A stretch of DNA of 64,000 nt from Apoderus coryli. Taxonomy: Eukaryota > Arthropoda > Insecta > Coleoptera > Attelabidae. How positions within the stretch are numbered: position 1 is the stretch's first letter; each line of letters starts with the position of its first letter. The translations under genes and the position numbers were made by a program. Below are positions 21,128 to 33,500 of this stretch, piece after piece. Location of the stretch: assembly GCA_911728435.2 (NCBI GenBank), contig OU452199.1:43411253-43475252 (forward strand), given 5' to 3'. The notes under the pieces are model-generated. The model had not been told where the DNA came from. It searched no databases and was given only the letters and a program-made list of their open reading frames with translations.

Positions 21128-24050
21128 AATGCTACGCAAGGCAACACAATGCTACGCAAGGCAAAACAATGCTACGCAAGCAACGCAAGGCACTGCTGGG
21201 CACGCAGGCCTACGCAATGCTACGCAAGGCACTGCTGGGCAAGGCCACGTAATGCTACGCAAGGCTGCGCAGGGCACTGCTGCGCAGGGCAACGCAATGA
21301 TACTCAAGGCAACGCAATGCGACGCAAGGCAACTAAATGCAATGCCACGCAATGCTACACTAGGCAACGCAATACAGTGCAATGCAATGATAGGCATGGC
21401 AACACAATGCTATGCATGCCTACGCAATGCTATGCAAGGCAAGGCAATCCTACGCAACGCACTGCTGCGCTAGGTCACGTAACGCTATGCAAGGCTGCGC
21501 AGGGCAACGCATTGATACGCCAGGCAACGCAATGCTACGTAAGGCAACGAAATGCAATGCAACTCAATGCTACACAAGGCAACGCAATACAGCGCAATGC
21601 AATGCTAGGCATAGCAACGCAATGCTACGCAAGGCAAGGAAATCCTGCGCAACGCACTGCTGCTCAATGCCACGTAACGCTGCGCAGGGCAATGCAATGA
21701 TACGCAAGGCAACGCGGCAATGCTACACAAGGCAACGCAATACAGCGCAATGCAATGCTAGGCACGGTAACGCAAGGAAACACAATGGTACGCAGGCCTA
21801 CGCAATGCTACGCAAGGCAAGGCAATCCTACGCAACCCACTGCTGCGCAAGGCCACGTAACGCTACGCAAAGCTGCGCAGGGCATGCAATGATACACAAG
21901 GCAACGCAATGCTACGCAAGGCAACGAAATGCAACGCAATGCTACAGAAAGCAACGCAATACAGCGCAATGCAATGCTAGGCATGGCAACGCAAGGCTAT
22001 GCAAGGCAACGCAATACTACGCAAGGTAGCTCAAGGCCACGCAAGGCAAAGGAATGTTACGCAAAGCAACGCAGTGCTACTCAAGGCATTTTATTTTTAT
22101 TAAAAATGCAACACAATGCTACGCAAGGCAAAACAATGCTACGCAAGCAACGCAAGGCAACACAATGCTACGCAGGTTTACGCAATGCTACGCAAGGAAC
22201 TTCTGGGCAAGGCCACGTAACGCTACGCAAGGCTGCGCAGGGCAACGCAATGAGACTCAAGGTAACGCAATGCTACGCAAGGCAACTAAATGCAATGCAA
22301 CGCAATGCTACACAAGGCAACACAATACAGTGCAATGCAATGCTAGGCATGGCAACGCAAGGCAACACAATGCTACGCATGCACCGCAATGCTATGCAAG
22401 GCAATCCTACGCAACGCACTGCTGCGCTAGGTCACGTAAAGCTACGCAAGGCTGCGCAGGGCAATGCATTGATACGCAAGGCAACGCAATGCTACGTAAG
22501 GCTACGAAATGCAATGCAATGCTACAGAAAGCAACGCAATACAGCGCAATGCAATGCTAGGCATGGAAACGCAAGGCTATGCAAGGCAACGCAATACTAC
22601 GCAAGGCAACGGAAGGCAGCTAAAGGCCACGCAAGGCAAAGGAATGTTACGCAAAGCAACGCAGTGCTACTCAAGGCATTTTATTTTTATTAAAAATGCA
22701 ACACAATGCTACGCAAGGCAAACAAATGCTACGCAAGCAACGCAAGGCAACACAATGCTACGCAGGTTTACGCAATGCTACGCAAGGCACTGCTGGGCAA
22801 GGCCACGTAACGCTACGCAAGGCTGCGCAGGGCAACACAATGATACTCAAGCTAACGCAATGCTACGCAAGGCAACTAAATGCAATGCAACGCAAGGTAA
22901 CTAAACGCAATGCAACGCAATGCTACACAAGGCAACGCAATACAGTTCAATGCAATGCTAGGCATGGCAACGCAAGGCAACACAATGCTACGCATGCACC
23001 GCAATGCTATGCAAGGCAATCCTACGCAACGCACTGCTGCGCTAGGTCACGTAACGCTAGGTCACGTAACGCTACGCAAGGCTGCGCAGGGCAACGCATT
23101 GATACGCAAGGCAACGCAATGCTACGTAAGGCAACGAAATGCAATGCAACTCAATGCTGCACAAGGCAACGCAACACAGCGCAATGCAATGCTAGGCATG
23201 GCAACGCAAGGCAACACTGTGCTACGCAGGCCTACGCAATGCTACGCAATGCAAGGAAATCCTGCGCAACGCACTGCTGCGCAATGCCACGTAACGCTGC
23301 GCAGGGCAATGCAATGATACGCAAGGCAACGCAATGCTACGCAGCAATGCTACACAAGGCAACGCAATACAGCGCAATTCAATGCTAGGCATGGCAACGC
23401 AAGGCAACACAATGCTACACAGGCCTACGCATTGCTACGCAAGGTAAGGCAATCCTACGCAACGCACTGCTGCGCAAGACCACGTAACGCTAGGCAAAGC
23501 TGCGCAGGGCAACGCATTGATACGCAAGGCAACGCAATGCTACGTAAGGCAACGAAATGCAATGCAACTCGATGCTACACAAGGCAACGCAATACAGCGC
23601 AATGCAATGCTAGGCATGGCAACGCAAGGCAACACAGTGCTACGCAGGCCTACGCAATGCTACGCAAGGCAAGGAAATCCTGCGCAATGCACTGCTGCGC
23701 AATGCCACGTAACGCTGCGCAGGGCAATGCAATGATACGTAAGGCAACGCAATGCTACGCAGCAATGCTACACAGGCCTACGCATTGCTACGCAAGGTAA
23801 GGCAATCCTACGCAACGCACTGCTGCGCAAGGCCACGTAACGCTAGGCAAAGCTGCGCAGGGCAACGCAATGATACACAAGGCAACGCAATACAGCGCAA
23901 TGCAATGCAAGGCATGGCAGCGCAAGGCAATGTTACGCAAAGCAACGCAGTGCTACTCAAGGCAACGTTGTGCTTCTCAAGGCAACGCAATGGTACACAA
24001 GGCAACGCAATGCTACGCAAGGCGGCGCAATGCAACATGATGCAACGCCG
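21128..24050. repeat. 2.9-kb GC-richer minisatellite (ACGCAATGCT/ACGCAAGGCA)
   Basis: Tandem variants of a 10-bp core, best written as a 20-bp unit ATGCTACGCAAGGCAACGCA, fill the interval. Blocks containing CACGTAACGCT and GCTGCGCAGGGCAACGC recur about every 190-370 bp. A larger unit of 590 bp is shown by the AT-rich landmark at 22089 and 22679. Because the unit seldom makes stop codons, long open frames exist in all plus frames and some minus frames (up to 254 codons, rich in Asn-Ala-Thr-Gln and Cys-Tyr-Ala-Arg). These frames drift between units and have no fixed start, so they are not supported as genes. Confidence 0.92.
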
Positions 24051-25027
24051 TAATAACAAGGTCACTCGCTTTAATTGGTGCCGTAAACACCGAAACTGGG
24101 TTTAGACAATGGCTTCAAATTGGCGGAGTTTCTTGAAAAGTAGACTAAAGCCACGGCTTCAGATATTTTTCTACGTGATGGCTTTCCATTCATCATTTAA
24201 ATAACATGTACTGTTTTTCGCAGATGTAAGTTTCCTATTCTGGGGGAACCTCATCTTCAGAACACTGAAATGGTATATAAATGGTTGCATTCGTGCCAGA
24301 AATGAATTCAGTTTTAATTGAGTGTTTGTGCGTGAATTTAACCTGACAGAACAGTCCCTTTGACGTGATTTTTTATAATTGTATCGTTGAAAGACGTAAT
24401 ATACAGTTTGTGAATTTTGACGTGCATTTTAATTCTCCTCGATTACAAATATAACATTCAGAGTATTATTAATAATTGTTAATAGCAATCATTTGTTTCA
24501 ATTTTATTGAGACATGTTAATCTAGGATCAACGGTTAGTAAACAACATACAAATTAATACTGCATTGGGTTTCTCTCGTTACATGTAATACATACCGCGC
24601 TATGGCCAGTTATCCCAACCAATACAAATTTAACTTTGACATTGTAACAATGGGTTCACGTATACAATATCTACGGATATGCAATTTGTGGTTATAATCT
24701 CTAATATGGAAGAGAACAGAGAAATAATAATTACTCGTATCGGATGTTCTACAAGTTGGCAAAATAAATAAACCGGTGCCCCAGAGACATGAATAGATCA
24801 CCATATCAAAATGTCCCACTGTTCATTTCATTTCTGAACGTACGACTTATTTCTACTTATTTTTATGCATAAGATGTTAGATTAATATGAATTTAAAACG
24901 TGTTTATCTGGACAACTAAGCATGTGTTAGGTAGGTTAGCCTTCCAGACGGCACAATCATCTTGTAAGTTCAAAAAAGCGTACTGGCGTTTTCAACGAGG
25001 CATTAGATTATTTTTACGCGAATATAC
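24051..25027. other. Spacer, no gene; possible core promoter
   Basis: No coding region recognised. A TATA-like site is described separately. Confidence 0.5.
24274..24313 (+). promoter_or_regulatory. Possible TATA plus initiator core promoter
   Basis: TATATAAA at 24274-24281 is followed 34-36 bp later by TTCAGTTT, an arthropod initiator-like sequence (TCAGT). Spacing is slightly long. No downstream gene supports it, so it may be a chance match or part of a repeat. Confidence 0.25.
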
Positions 25028-25310
25028 ATGGCGATTTTTCTTAAATAATTTTAAATAATCCCGGGCCGTATTTCAAAAAACAAAGTTGATGATGGTTTTT
25101 CAAAAACGAAACGTCTCGTCGTAGTGAAACTTGTTAAACGCTACCTTATTCTTCTCAAAAAGCAACAATGAGAAAGTACTTTTTATTTTTTTATATCTGT
25201 AACAATAATGTGATGTTTGTACAACTTTTCTCTAATTCACCCGACAATTTAACTCCTACCGTTTCCAAGATTCCAATGCTATCCCATTCTTATCTTGGAC
25301 ACAGAGTATA
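25028..25310 (-). repeat. Third copy of the Penelope-like foldback arm
   Basis: The segment matches the foldback arms at 9395-9789 and 12841-13178. Shared marks are CGCTACCTTATT, the ACGAAACGTCTCGTCGTAG block and TGGCGATTTTTCTTAAATAA. Its outer part also matches 9395-9460 (GAAACGGTAGGAGTTAAATT on the minus strand). It holds TTGATGA at 25086-25092 with a helix-II-like hairpin and a GAAACG box. Confidence 0.65.
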
Positions 25311-25761
25311 CCACGATAGAAATCCCTCGATATAAATAGGTACATAAGAAGATATTATACTCGTTGTCGATAAGTTAAGTGCCATTCCCTCTTACCGGCT
25401 TCTCTCTTCAATTACTACCCCCGCTGTTTGGCTTCCACCATCTAGTTTCTTTCTTGTTATTTAATCGATTACTTTAAAATAACTCCATTTTTAACGTCAT
25501 ATACCTGATACACGTGTAGAACTTTATTTTAATGAGAGAATATTTTTATTTTTTAACAACGTTTTATGGCAACCTAATTGAAATATACCGACATGAATTT
25601 TTATTAATAAACATCCTGTTCCATTCCAATGACTTATCCTTTGCAACCTTATGGGTGAATCTCTCAATATAATTGATTTATCTAAGATATTCTTGAACTA
25701 CCGTCGAAAACAGATAAGGCTCGATTAACCTGAATAATTGGTGGGGCCGGGAAGCCTCGAC

Positions 25762-25830
25762 CAGTGCCGGTTTAAGGCTTTATCGAGCCCTAGGCGGCCG
25801 TCAGGATTTGGGCCCCCCCACTTAACCCAT
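25762..25830 (+). mobile_element. hAT-type terminus, single end
   Basis: CAGTGCCGGTTTAAGG followed by a G/C-rich GCCCTAGGCGGCC and a GGGCCCCCCC run resembles a common hAT end in animal genomes. The partner end was not found in the window. Confidence 0.4.
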
Positions 25831-27264
25831 TATTGGAAAGAGAAAAAAAAATTAACAAAGACCTTTTCTTCGATTATTATTAAGAAACTTTATACAATTC
25901 ACTACTTCAGAATAAAATGAAATGGGCTTAGCCTTTATACTGGTATACTTTAAAACAAAAACTAGAAAATAAGTCTTAACTGAGAAATCTTCTAAGTGCA
26001 AAAAAAAAAAACGAATTAAAATATTTAATTTAACTTTATAAAATTGGAAATCACATCTAGACTCTACCAAGGCTAAAACGAATCTAACTTGAAAGTCCTA
26101 TCGCCTTTCCAAAATGACATCGAGAATCTTGAATGTTAAATGACCACTCTGTATATAAAACATAGCCATCTGTTTCTAGTCCTCTTTACCTTTACAGAGT
26201 GTTTATTACATTTCGACTTGAAAAAAAGGTATTTTTCTAGGTACAAATTCTTTATCACAGGCACCCAAGGTAATATTTTTATTACTTACAGATGTTGTAT
26301 AATATTTACGAAAATATTAGACTTCTAGACATTTTAGGTATAAAACTAAGAGAAAATATCCAAAATTACCCAAAGATATATACAGGGTAGGACAAAAGTA
26401 AATTCTATTGCCGGTGTGTCTTTGTTTTGTCACAATACCGTCCATTAAAGCGTCTCTTAAGATTTGGGAATAGGTAAAGGTCGCAGGGGACCAAGAGGCA
26501 TGATTACGGTGCGGGCCTTATATCAAAATACCTTCTGGAAAGAACTCACGATACCTACACCACGCCAGTCGAAGAAAACCTTCCTTCTTCTGATTTATTA
26601 ATGTTTAGAATTTCAAATAGTGGCGAAATACACTAATTTCATTCAAAATAAATGGTTCAAAACCTCCCTATTGTAAAAATACTTAATTTAATTTGGAAAT
26701 AGTAACAGAGCTCTTCCTTTATTGCTTATGCTATCACTAAACTTTTTCTCATGTATTATAATAGTGCCGTTTCCGGATTTATATGGAATATACCACTTCA
26801 AAAGTATCCGGCAGAATAGAAATCACCCTTCTTTTTCTACAACCCTTAACCATATTCTCTCTATATTTATCTCTTTTTTCTTTTCCCTCATTCAAATCCC
26901 ATATTATCCCAAAGAGTTTAGCATATGGATATGGAACAGCGGCGCTATGCTACTTTCAAAATCTAATTTTCCATTTTGTCGAGATAATATTCTTCTTCGT
27001 TTTTACATAAAAATAACACTATTCTCTACAGGAATGGATCAAACAAACTGGTAACGAGTTTACAAATGCAAATGCAAGCAAGTTTTCAAAATGCTATCCT
27101 GAAAAATGCCAATCCTTCTCTAGTAAGGTAGATCCAATCAACGCTAAAACCCAGCGTCATCACAGCTGAAATGGGGAGAGTGTCTGCGACATTGACAGCT
27201 CACAGTAATGGGACAACACATCCTAATGACTATATCCAACCGCACGTTAATAACATTAGCTACA
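25831..27264. other. AT-rich spacer, no gene
   Basis: TATATACAGGGTAGGACA at 26379 looks like a DNA-transposon end. Open frames near 26722-27054 show no family motif. Confidence 0.45.
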
Positions 27265-27540
27265 GTAAAAAACTGGTGCGATGTTGGAAGATCGAGCATA
27301 AATGCGAACAGTCCCTAAAGTAACTGGACCTCAACAGAACATACTTAATGTGCCTTGGTGCAGGAACGCGAAGTATTTACAGGAAGAATTCCGGAAATGG
27401 GAAAAAGGAACAATTTGAGTCCTACTGTTGGAATATCTAAGCACTGAAACAATCCATCTATATTCTTAGCTGTTTCAAGAGATTGGAATAGGAGTATTGA
27501 GTCCTGGAATTAGATACCAGATAGGTAAATTAGGCTCGTA
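27265..27540 (+). pseudogene. LINE C-terminal scrap (post-RNase H)
   Basis: With frame changes it shows CEQSLK, EEFRKWEK and a SCFKRLE-like stretch. These align with KQTLKQL and EELRRWEKEQ of the better copies at 27839-28246 and 31129-31497. Heavily decayed. Confidence 0.45.
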
Positions 27541-27559
27541 CGTATCACAATTGTTTGTT

Positions 27560-29825
27560 TACTTTATTTCAACAAAGACTTGCGGCAAATAAATTCATGT
27601 AGATCAATGGGCAGTTTTTCTGTTTTTGAAGTGCTTTGATCGCGAACCATATAATATGAAGAAAGAGGGGAACTAGTAAAGTTATTGGAGTTCATCAGAG
27701 CTCTGGAGCTGGATGGGCAGTTGTAATTTCAAGGATCTCAATGCTTGTGGGGTTGTAGATTGTTTTATCGGAGTCGTTTAGGCGGTTTGACATCCTCTCA
27801 CTTCGACCTGCAGAAGATCTTTTGTGAATGACTCTAATCTATGAATTGCCCAGCTGTCCCACACATTTCATGAAGTTGATGATTTCTCTGGGGGCTAAAT
27901 TCCTTGCCTCGTCGGGTGTTAGTGTCACCCCTCCAAGGTGTTTTAGCCTTTTGCAGAAAAGTGCCATGGATTCACAGAGTACGTGTTCTGTTGTCTCTGT
28001 TGCGTCTTCGCAAAACCGACAAGTGTCTTCCTCGGTTAGGCCCATCTTTTTGAGATGGTACTTCACTGGGTGGTGTCCCGTAAAAAGACCAGTAATTCGC
28101 CTTGGGTCGCTTCTGTCCAGTTGGATAAGCTTCCCTGCGTTGGCCTCTGAAGGTTTGATAAACCTTTTTGATTGTCTTAGGCCTGGAGTGTTTCTCCAGT
28201 AGAACTTAAATTGTTCCTTTTCCCATCTCCGAAGTTCTTCCATCATATGGCTTTTTGGAAGGCCAAAGATGGGTTCCCCTCTATGCCTTCATGTCCTGGC
28301 ACCACCCATGTCAGAGTAATCTTTTTCCCCTGAGTTGCCAGTTGCTTTAGGGTCTGTTTGCATTCTCATGCTAGCTTTGACGTGAAGGTGTAAGACCTCA
28401 GTGCTTTTAACGCAGCTTGACTGTCTGACATAATATTGATCTGCCGTTCCGGGATGCCTCTCTGCAGGCATTCTTGAGCACAACCATTAATAGCGTTGAT
28501 CTCTGCTTGGAATATAGTCGGACTTTTCCCGAGAGATTCAGAGAGCCTGCAATTAGGCCCGTATACTTCCATGCCTGTGTTCCCTTCTATTCCTTTTGAA
28601 CCGTCCGTATACCAGACGGATGTGTTTTCTGGGAATCGTGGTTCCCCATTTAGCCATTTTTGACGGTCTCCAATGACCACTTGAAATGGGATTTCAAAAT
28701 CATGTTTGCGTGGCAAAGCGTCCGACGGTTTTCTTCCTGAATCCAAAGGTATTAGATTCAGGATTCCCATGTCTCCCTCTAGATCGCCAGATTTGTATTC
28801 CATTACCTGTGCCAGTTTCAGAGCGCTAATTGCTGCCTCTTTTTTGACTAGGACAGGCAAAGGTATCAGATGCAGCAACGTTTCCATCGCTGCTGTGGGG
28901 CAAGTTCGCATTGCCCTTGTTATTCCTAAACATGCAAGCCGTTGCAACTTGTGAAGACGGCATTGTGTATGCTTAATATTAACTTTTGGCCACCATACTA
29001 ATGAGGGGTATGTAACCATGGGTTTGATGACTGTTTGGTACACCCAGTATGTGAGCTTTGGCTTTAGCCCCCAAGTCCTACCGAATAGCCTGTGACACGT
29101 CCATATGGCCGCTGTGGTTTTCGATATGGTTTTCTCTATATGCTGATTCCCGATTAGTCGTTTATCCAGGATTACTCCCAGATATATGACTTTATCCGAA
29201 AGGCAAATTTGCTCACCGCTGAGAGTGGGGTTAATAATGTCCACCTTTCTCTTTCTCGTGAATGGTACCAACACAGTTTTTTTCGGATTTATATTCAATC
29301 CCTCAGCGTCGCACCAGTTTTTAATTTCATTTCATGCAATTTGCATTTGCTATGTGTGTTTTCCCTTAACTGTGAGAGCAATGTAGTCGACGTAGCTTTG
29401 CAGAGTTAAGCCTGCCCTATCCATTTTTGAAATGAGATGATCCAGCACTAGTGACCATAAAAGAGGGGACAATACACCGCCTTGTGGGCATCCCCTAGCC
29501 GCTGTCACTGTTACAGACACTTCTCTTATTTCAGCCGTCTTTCAAAATTGCCTGAATCCATTTCACCAGTGAGGAGTCGACACTCCTCTCTTCTAGTGCT
29601 CTACTGATGGATTCATGTGAGGTATTGTCAAAAGCACCCTCTATATCGATCAAGGCACATAAGGATACTTCTTTTGCCTTAAATGACTTCTCGATATCTT
29701 TTACTAAGCAGTGCAGGGCATTAATCGTAGATTTTCCCGCTTGGTAGGCGAATTGCCTTTTGTGAAGCGGTTTCATATCTAAAGTTTCGCTTCTTAGGTA
29801 TTCGTCATATATAGTGGGGTTACTC
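27560..29825 (-). pseudogene. LINE with RT, RNase H and CCHC knuckle (I/LOA-like)
   Basis: The minus strand carries, in order: RQFAYQAGKSTINALH (fingers), CALIDIEGAFDN (motif A), GCPQGGVLSPLLWSLV (motif B, frameshifted), SYVDYIAL in place of YADD (motif C lost both key Asp positions), VIYLGVILDKRL, PTAAMETLLHLIPL, an RNase H domain with VWYTDGSK, TIFQAEIN and MSDSQAALKAL, a WVPGHEG-like box, and a C-terminal CRFCEDATETTEHVLC zinc knuckle. About 66 bp after the GHEGIEGN box are missing compared with the copy at 30900. The endonuclease is absent by 5' truncation at about 29825. The RNase H catalytic residues look intact. Confidence 0.85.
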
Positions 29826-30655
29826 AGTAATACAGATCAAATCTTGTATGCACCGTATGGGAAGTGCTGAATATTTAAATCATTTACAACTTTGGTTAGT
29901 ACAAATTATATTCTTTCTCAACAATCAAACAAACAATAAATAAACAGACGCATGCAGAGCAAGACATTTTTCGAATAACATTTGATATAATCATTTTACG
30001 TTCTAAACCATATATATGTATTGTAATAAAAGCATATTTATTCTACATAAACTCCAGATGCCGCAGCTCAAAAATCTATTTTATGTATTATATTGCAAAC
30101 ATCTAAACTGGGAAAATAGATATATAAATATGAGCGATAAAGTTAAAATAACAAAAGATATTTTATATTTGCCCTGTTCTTGTGCTTTGCTACGAGTGGG
30201 GACTTTCAGCTCACGCACTTAAACTCCATAATACAGAGTGAGTCAGTGTTTTTTTTTGTAGCAAAACTGAAGGTTGGTACACTTATCACATATTTCCGGA
30301 TTTGGAAATTCATGTAATGTATATTAATCACTTCAACCATATAATATACATTACCAAACAATACAATACTTTCTCTCACTATCAAGACTCTTCCAGTAGT
30401 AGATTGCGAGGCAGTCCCATAGGTCATTTGTGCTTAGACTCCCAATCTTCAGTGCAGTAAGTAGGTGATGCTTTCAATCACAAAATACGGTCAGTTTTGA
30501 AAAACTGTCTAATTTCTCTCTCTGACATGGCTATATAAGCATCGATAGTACCGGTGATTTCTTCAATCCGCGTGCATATTCATATTTCACCTAATATCTG
30601 GGTTCTCTTCATCAGAGCATGGAAAATAGTCTCTTACTAAGAAGTCTTCGAGGTA
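29826..30655. other. AT-rich spacer, no gene
   Basis: ATAATACAGAGTGAGTCAGTG at 30230 resembles a transposon end. No other supported feature. Confidence 0.45.
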
Positions 30656-30885
30656 TACCTTTAGACTATTACTGGTGAATTATCCACCACACCGTCAGCA
30701 GCTATGGAAGTACTCCTGGATTTAACTGCTCTTCATATAGTTCTGGAGAACGAAGCCAGATGGACTACATACAGATTACATTATCCTACTAGATGTATGG
30801 CAGAGGCACATATAGCGGACTGCTGGCCGACAGTGAAATCCAAGACAAAACTTTCACAATGTCTAGGTTCTGGTCATTGATCTGT
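30656..30885 (+). pseudogene. RT C-terminal fragment of a second LINE family
   Basis: The frame PSAAMEVLLDLTALHIVLEN, then EARWTTYRL, matches the post-palm PTAAxExLLxLxPL region but differs from the neighbouring family, which reads METLLHLIPLPVLVKKEAA. It joins directly to an RNase H segment of the other family at about 30900, forming a chimeric junction. Confidence 0.6.
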
Positions 30886-30899
30886 GTGCTCAGGATCTC

Positions 30900-31632
30900 G
30901 ACGCTTTGCCACGCAAACATGATTTTGAAATCCCATTTGAAGTGGTCATTGGAGACCGTCAAAAATGGCTAAATGGGGAACCACGATTCCCAGAAAACAC
31001 ATCCGTCTGGTATTCGGACGGTTCAAATGAATAGAAGGGAACACAGGCATGGGGCCTAATTGCAGGCTCTCTGAGTCTCTCGGGAAAAGTCCCACTATAT
31101 TCCAAGCAGATATCAACGCTATTAATCGTTGTGCTCAAGGATGCCTGCAGAGAGGCATCCCGGAAAAGCACTGAGGTCTTACACCTTCACGTCAAAGCTA
31201 GCATGGGAATGCAAACAGACCCTAAAGCAACTGGCAGCTCAGGGGAAAAAGATTACTCTGACCTGGGTGCCAAGACATGAAGGCATAGAGGGGAACGAAG
31301 CGGCATACCAACTTGCAAAAGAGGGCGCAAACGCTCCGTTCTGCGGCGCGGAACCCATCTTTGGCCTTTCAAAAAGCCATTTGATGGAAGAACTTCGGAT
31401 ATGGGAAAAGGAACAACTTAAGTCCTACTGGAGACACACTCCAGGCCTAAGACAGTCAAAAAGGTTTATCAAACCTTCAGAGACCAACGCAGGGTAGCGT
31501 ATCCAACTGGAGAGAAGCGACCTAAGGCGAATTCCAGGACTTTTTACGGGTCACTAACCAGTGAAGTCCCATCTCAAAAAGATGGGCCTAACCGAGGACG
31601 ACACTTGTCGGTTTTGCGAAGACGCAACAGAT
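30900..31632 (+). pseudogene. LINE RNase H and C-terminal copy, inverted twin of 27996-28721
   Basis: Nearly identical by eye to the minus-strand copy at 27996-28721, so the pair forms a large inverted repeat 2.2 kb apart. RNase H is damaged: YSDGSN plus a stop replaces YTDGSK, FQADI replaces FQAEI, and the SDSQAALKA stretch is deleted. It keeps WVPRHEGIEGN and the following AAYQLAKEGANAPF segment that the twin has lost. The match ends at GACGCAACAGA, before the zinc knuckle is complete. Confidence 0.8.
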
Positions 31633-32261
31633 TTTCTGTCCAAAACACTATAAATTGTGTTTTGCACTGATTGCTTGAGTAATCAAATCTTCATCATCTT
31701 CAAGCACATTCTTCAAAATGTAACGCTAGCATCTTTGTAAGAAAGAAACAACCAAAGTAAAGTTTTCTCTTTGCTGAGAATTATTTATTACGTAAATTTC
31801 GTTTTCAGTCTCGGTATAAGTAGGTTCACGACAAAATTGTAATTACTCCTGGGGAATTAGAAATCGATTAATAATTATTAATGAATCTTTCGCCTGGAAA
31901 GCGGGACAACTGATGAAAGGCCGTCAGTAGCCAATAGGCATTTCACTCGGTTAGGGATTATGTGTGTTTAACGATGCCTAAAGAACAAGCTTTTTCATTT
32001 TTTCATTTCGATGTGCGTTCGGTTCTTTTTTTTTTTAAATTTTATTGGGAATAAAAGGAAAATAAATACTTGTCGTACGAAAAGGAGAGTCGATTAATTT
32101 TTTTTATGTAGATTTTTGCACTTTGAAGGTTTTTCAAATAATAATTAACGATTTCTGTATTTAAATTGATTGGTTTGTGAAGTGTTTTTATGTGTAATGA
32201 AAGTTGGAAGTTTATTAATGCTGTTTGAATGAAAAATGATGTTTAAAGCACTTACAATTCA
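31633..32261. other. AT-rich spacer, no gene
   Basis: No supported feature. Confidence 0.5.
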
Positions 32262-32320
32262 ACATAGATAAGGGCAGTATTCCACAAGGTACTATTATGA
32301 GCCCCTTTAACTTTTAATAT
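32262..32320 (+). pseudogene. Orphan RT motif B fragment
   Basis: The frame GSIPQGTIMSPFNF matches LINE RT motif B (GxPQGSxLSPxLF). It is isolated, with no motif A or C next to it. Confidence 0.4.
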
Positions 32321-32539
32321 GCCATGTGACTGAAGCGATTGGACACAGTCTGTAACTTTCTTAATAATTACGTCAGAAATTTGGGAGGCAACTTTTTGAT
32401 TTTGTTGAAATAAAATTGCACTTGCGGTTTAATCGGAAATGACAATCCGCGGATATGATCATTATTAAAGATTTTACATAGCTCAAACTGCAATACATTA
32501 AGAGTATAAGTAAAATTAGGGATATCGTGAGTTACTTGA
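32321..32539. other. Short spacer
   Basis: Nothing recognised. Confidence 0.5.
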
Positions 32540-33020
32540 ACTGTGTCTGATGTTACAACTCTCCGTTAAGTTCTAGAGCTCTCATGAACGGCAGTAGGTT
32601 GGCTGGTTTCCGGGTCCACACGTCTCCATCTCGAACGATTTCATACCCCAAGTCTTCCTTGCGTTGGCTTCTGATAGCGGAGCATTTTGTAACTAAGTGA
32701 TCAGGAGTTTCTTCCTCCTGTAAAAATACGTACCCCGTCCTTACTTTCATGATTGAAGTTTCCAAGGACTTTCTTCTGGGTGTGTTTTCCTAAGCCGCAT
32801 GCCGATTCAGGCTCTACAAAAAGGGTTGACACCCTCTTTTTTGATAACTTATTGGCTTCTTCGTTTTCCCTGATATCAGAGAGTCCGGATATCCAAACAA
32901 GTGAAATCAACAAGTGTTATCCTTGCTAAGCGCGTTAAGACCTATTAAGCATTCTCACACCATTTTTGAGCTGATATGGCCGCTTGGCTATCAGAGTGCG
33001 AGCAATGTCGCAATTCCCAT
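32540..33020 (-). pseudogene. LINE RNase H end and C-terminus
   Basis: The minus strand encodes SDSQAAISAQKWCENA, ISLVWISGLSDIRENEEANK (an RNase H end with the usual GHxxIxGNE altered to GLSDIRENE) and a C-terminal part with EEETPDHLVTKC, a degenerate CCHC knuckle. It is a relative of the LINE at 27560-29825 but a distinct subfamily. Frames shift twice. Confidence 0.65.
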
Positions 33021-33047
33021 AGTTCCTGTCCAGGTAAAATTGTACGC

Positions 33048-33069
33048 ATAATAATAATAATAATAATAA
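33048..33069 (+). repeat. (TAA)n microsatellite at a LINE junction
   Basis: About seven TAA units directly precede an R4/Dong-like C-terminal domain. Dong-type elements are known to insert into TAA repeats. Confidence 0.85.
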
Positions 33070-33071
33070 AG

Positions 33072-33500
33072 GAGGCAGAGGTCAGTCGGCTTTTCCAGCT
33101 TCACAAAGACAAGCCCCTACATGGTGTCTTCTACAACACCATAGAGGACATGGGCTTGTCGAAGCCGCTGACCTTCTCCTTTTTAAGATCCAGCGGGTTA
33201 AAGTCAGATACGGAGGGTTTCATTGTCGCCTGTCAGGATGGGGTGTTTAACACATTGGCATACCGTAGCCGCATTATGGGCCTTGAGGTACCTACAGAAT
33301 TATGTAGGGCCTGCCATTCCGCGCCGGAGACTCTTATGCACTTGTTGTCGGCTTGCCCGACCTATACAGCCTCCGGCTATATTCATCGCCGTAATGCGGC
33401 ATTACGAGTGCTGTATTTCCATCTACGGCACTCGTACGGTATTGACGACACCCCGGTGCTGCCGTACGCTCCTACAGATATTCCGTCCGTAATAGGGAAT
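33072..33500 (+). pseudogene. R4/Dong-like LINE: C-terminal domain with CCHC knuckle
   Basis: An open frame of about 140 codons shows GVFYNTIEDMGLSKPLTFSF, then SGLKSDTEGFIVACQDG, and CRACHSAPETLMHLLSACP, a CX2CX7HX4C knuckle. This arrangement (degenerate SxxWLxxGxLKxxTE, AAQxxxxxT, then the knuckle before the endonuclease) is typical of R2/R4/Dong-type elements with a restriction-like endonuclease. The endonuclease itself is cut off at about 33500, where an opposite-strand LINE begins. The RT is missing at the 5' side. A separate endonuclease piece of the same class lies at 41110-41495. Confidence 0.7.

Noticed and set aside
21129..24105. Many long open frames (up to 254 codons) in the array
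   Set aside because: They come from a stop-poor tandem unit, occur in several frames on both strands and lack a stable start or composition of a real protein.
24610..24819. 69-codon minus-strand frame
   Set aside because: No family motif, ordinary AT-rich context; best treated as chance.
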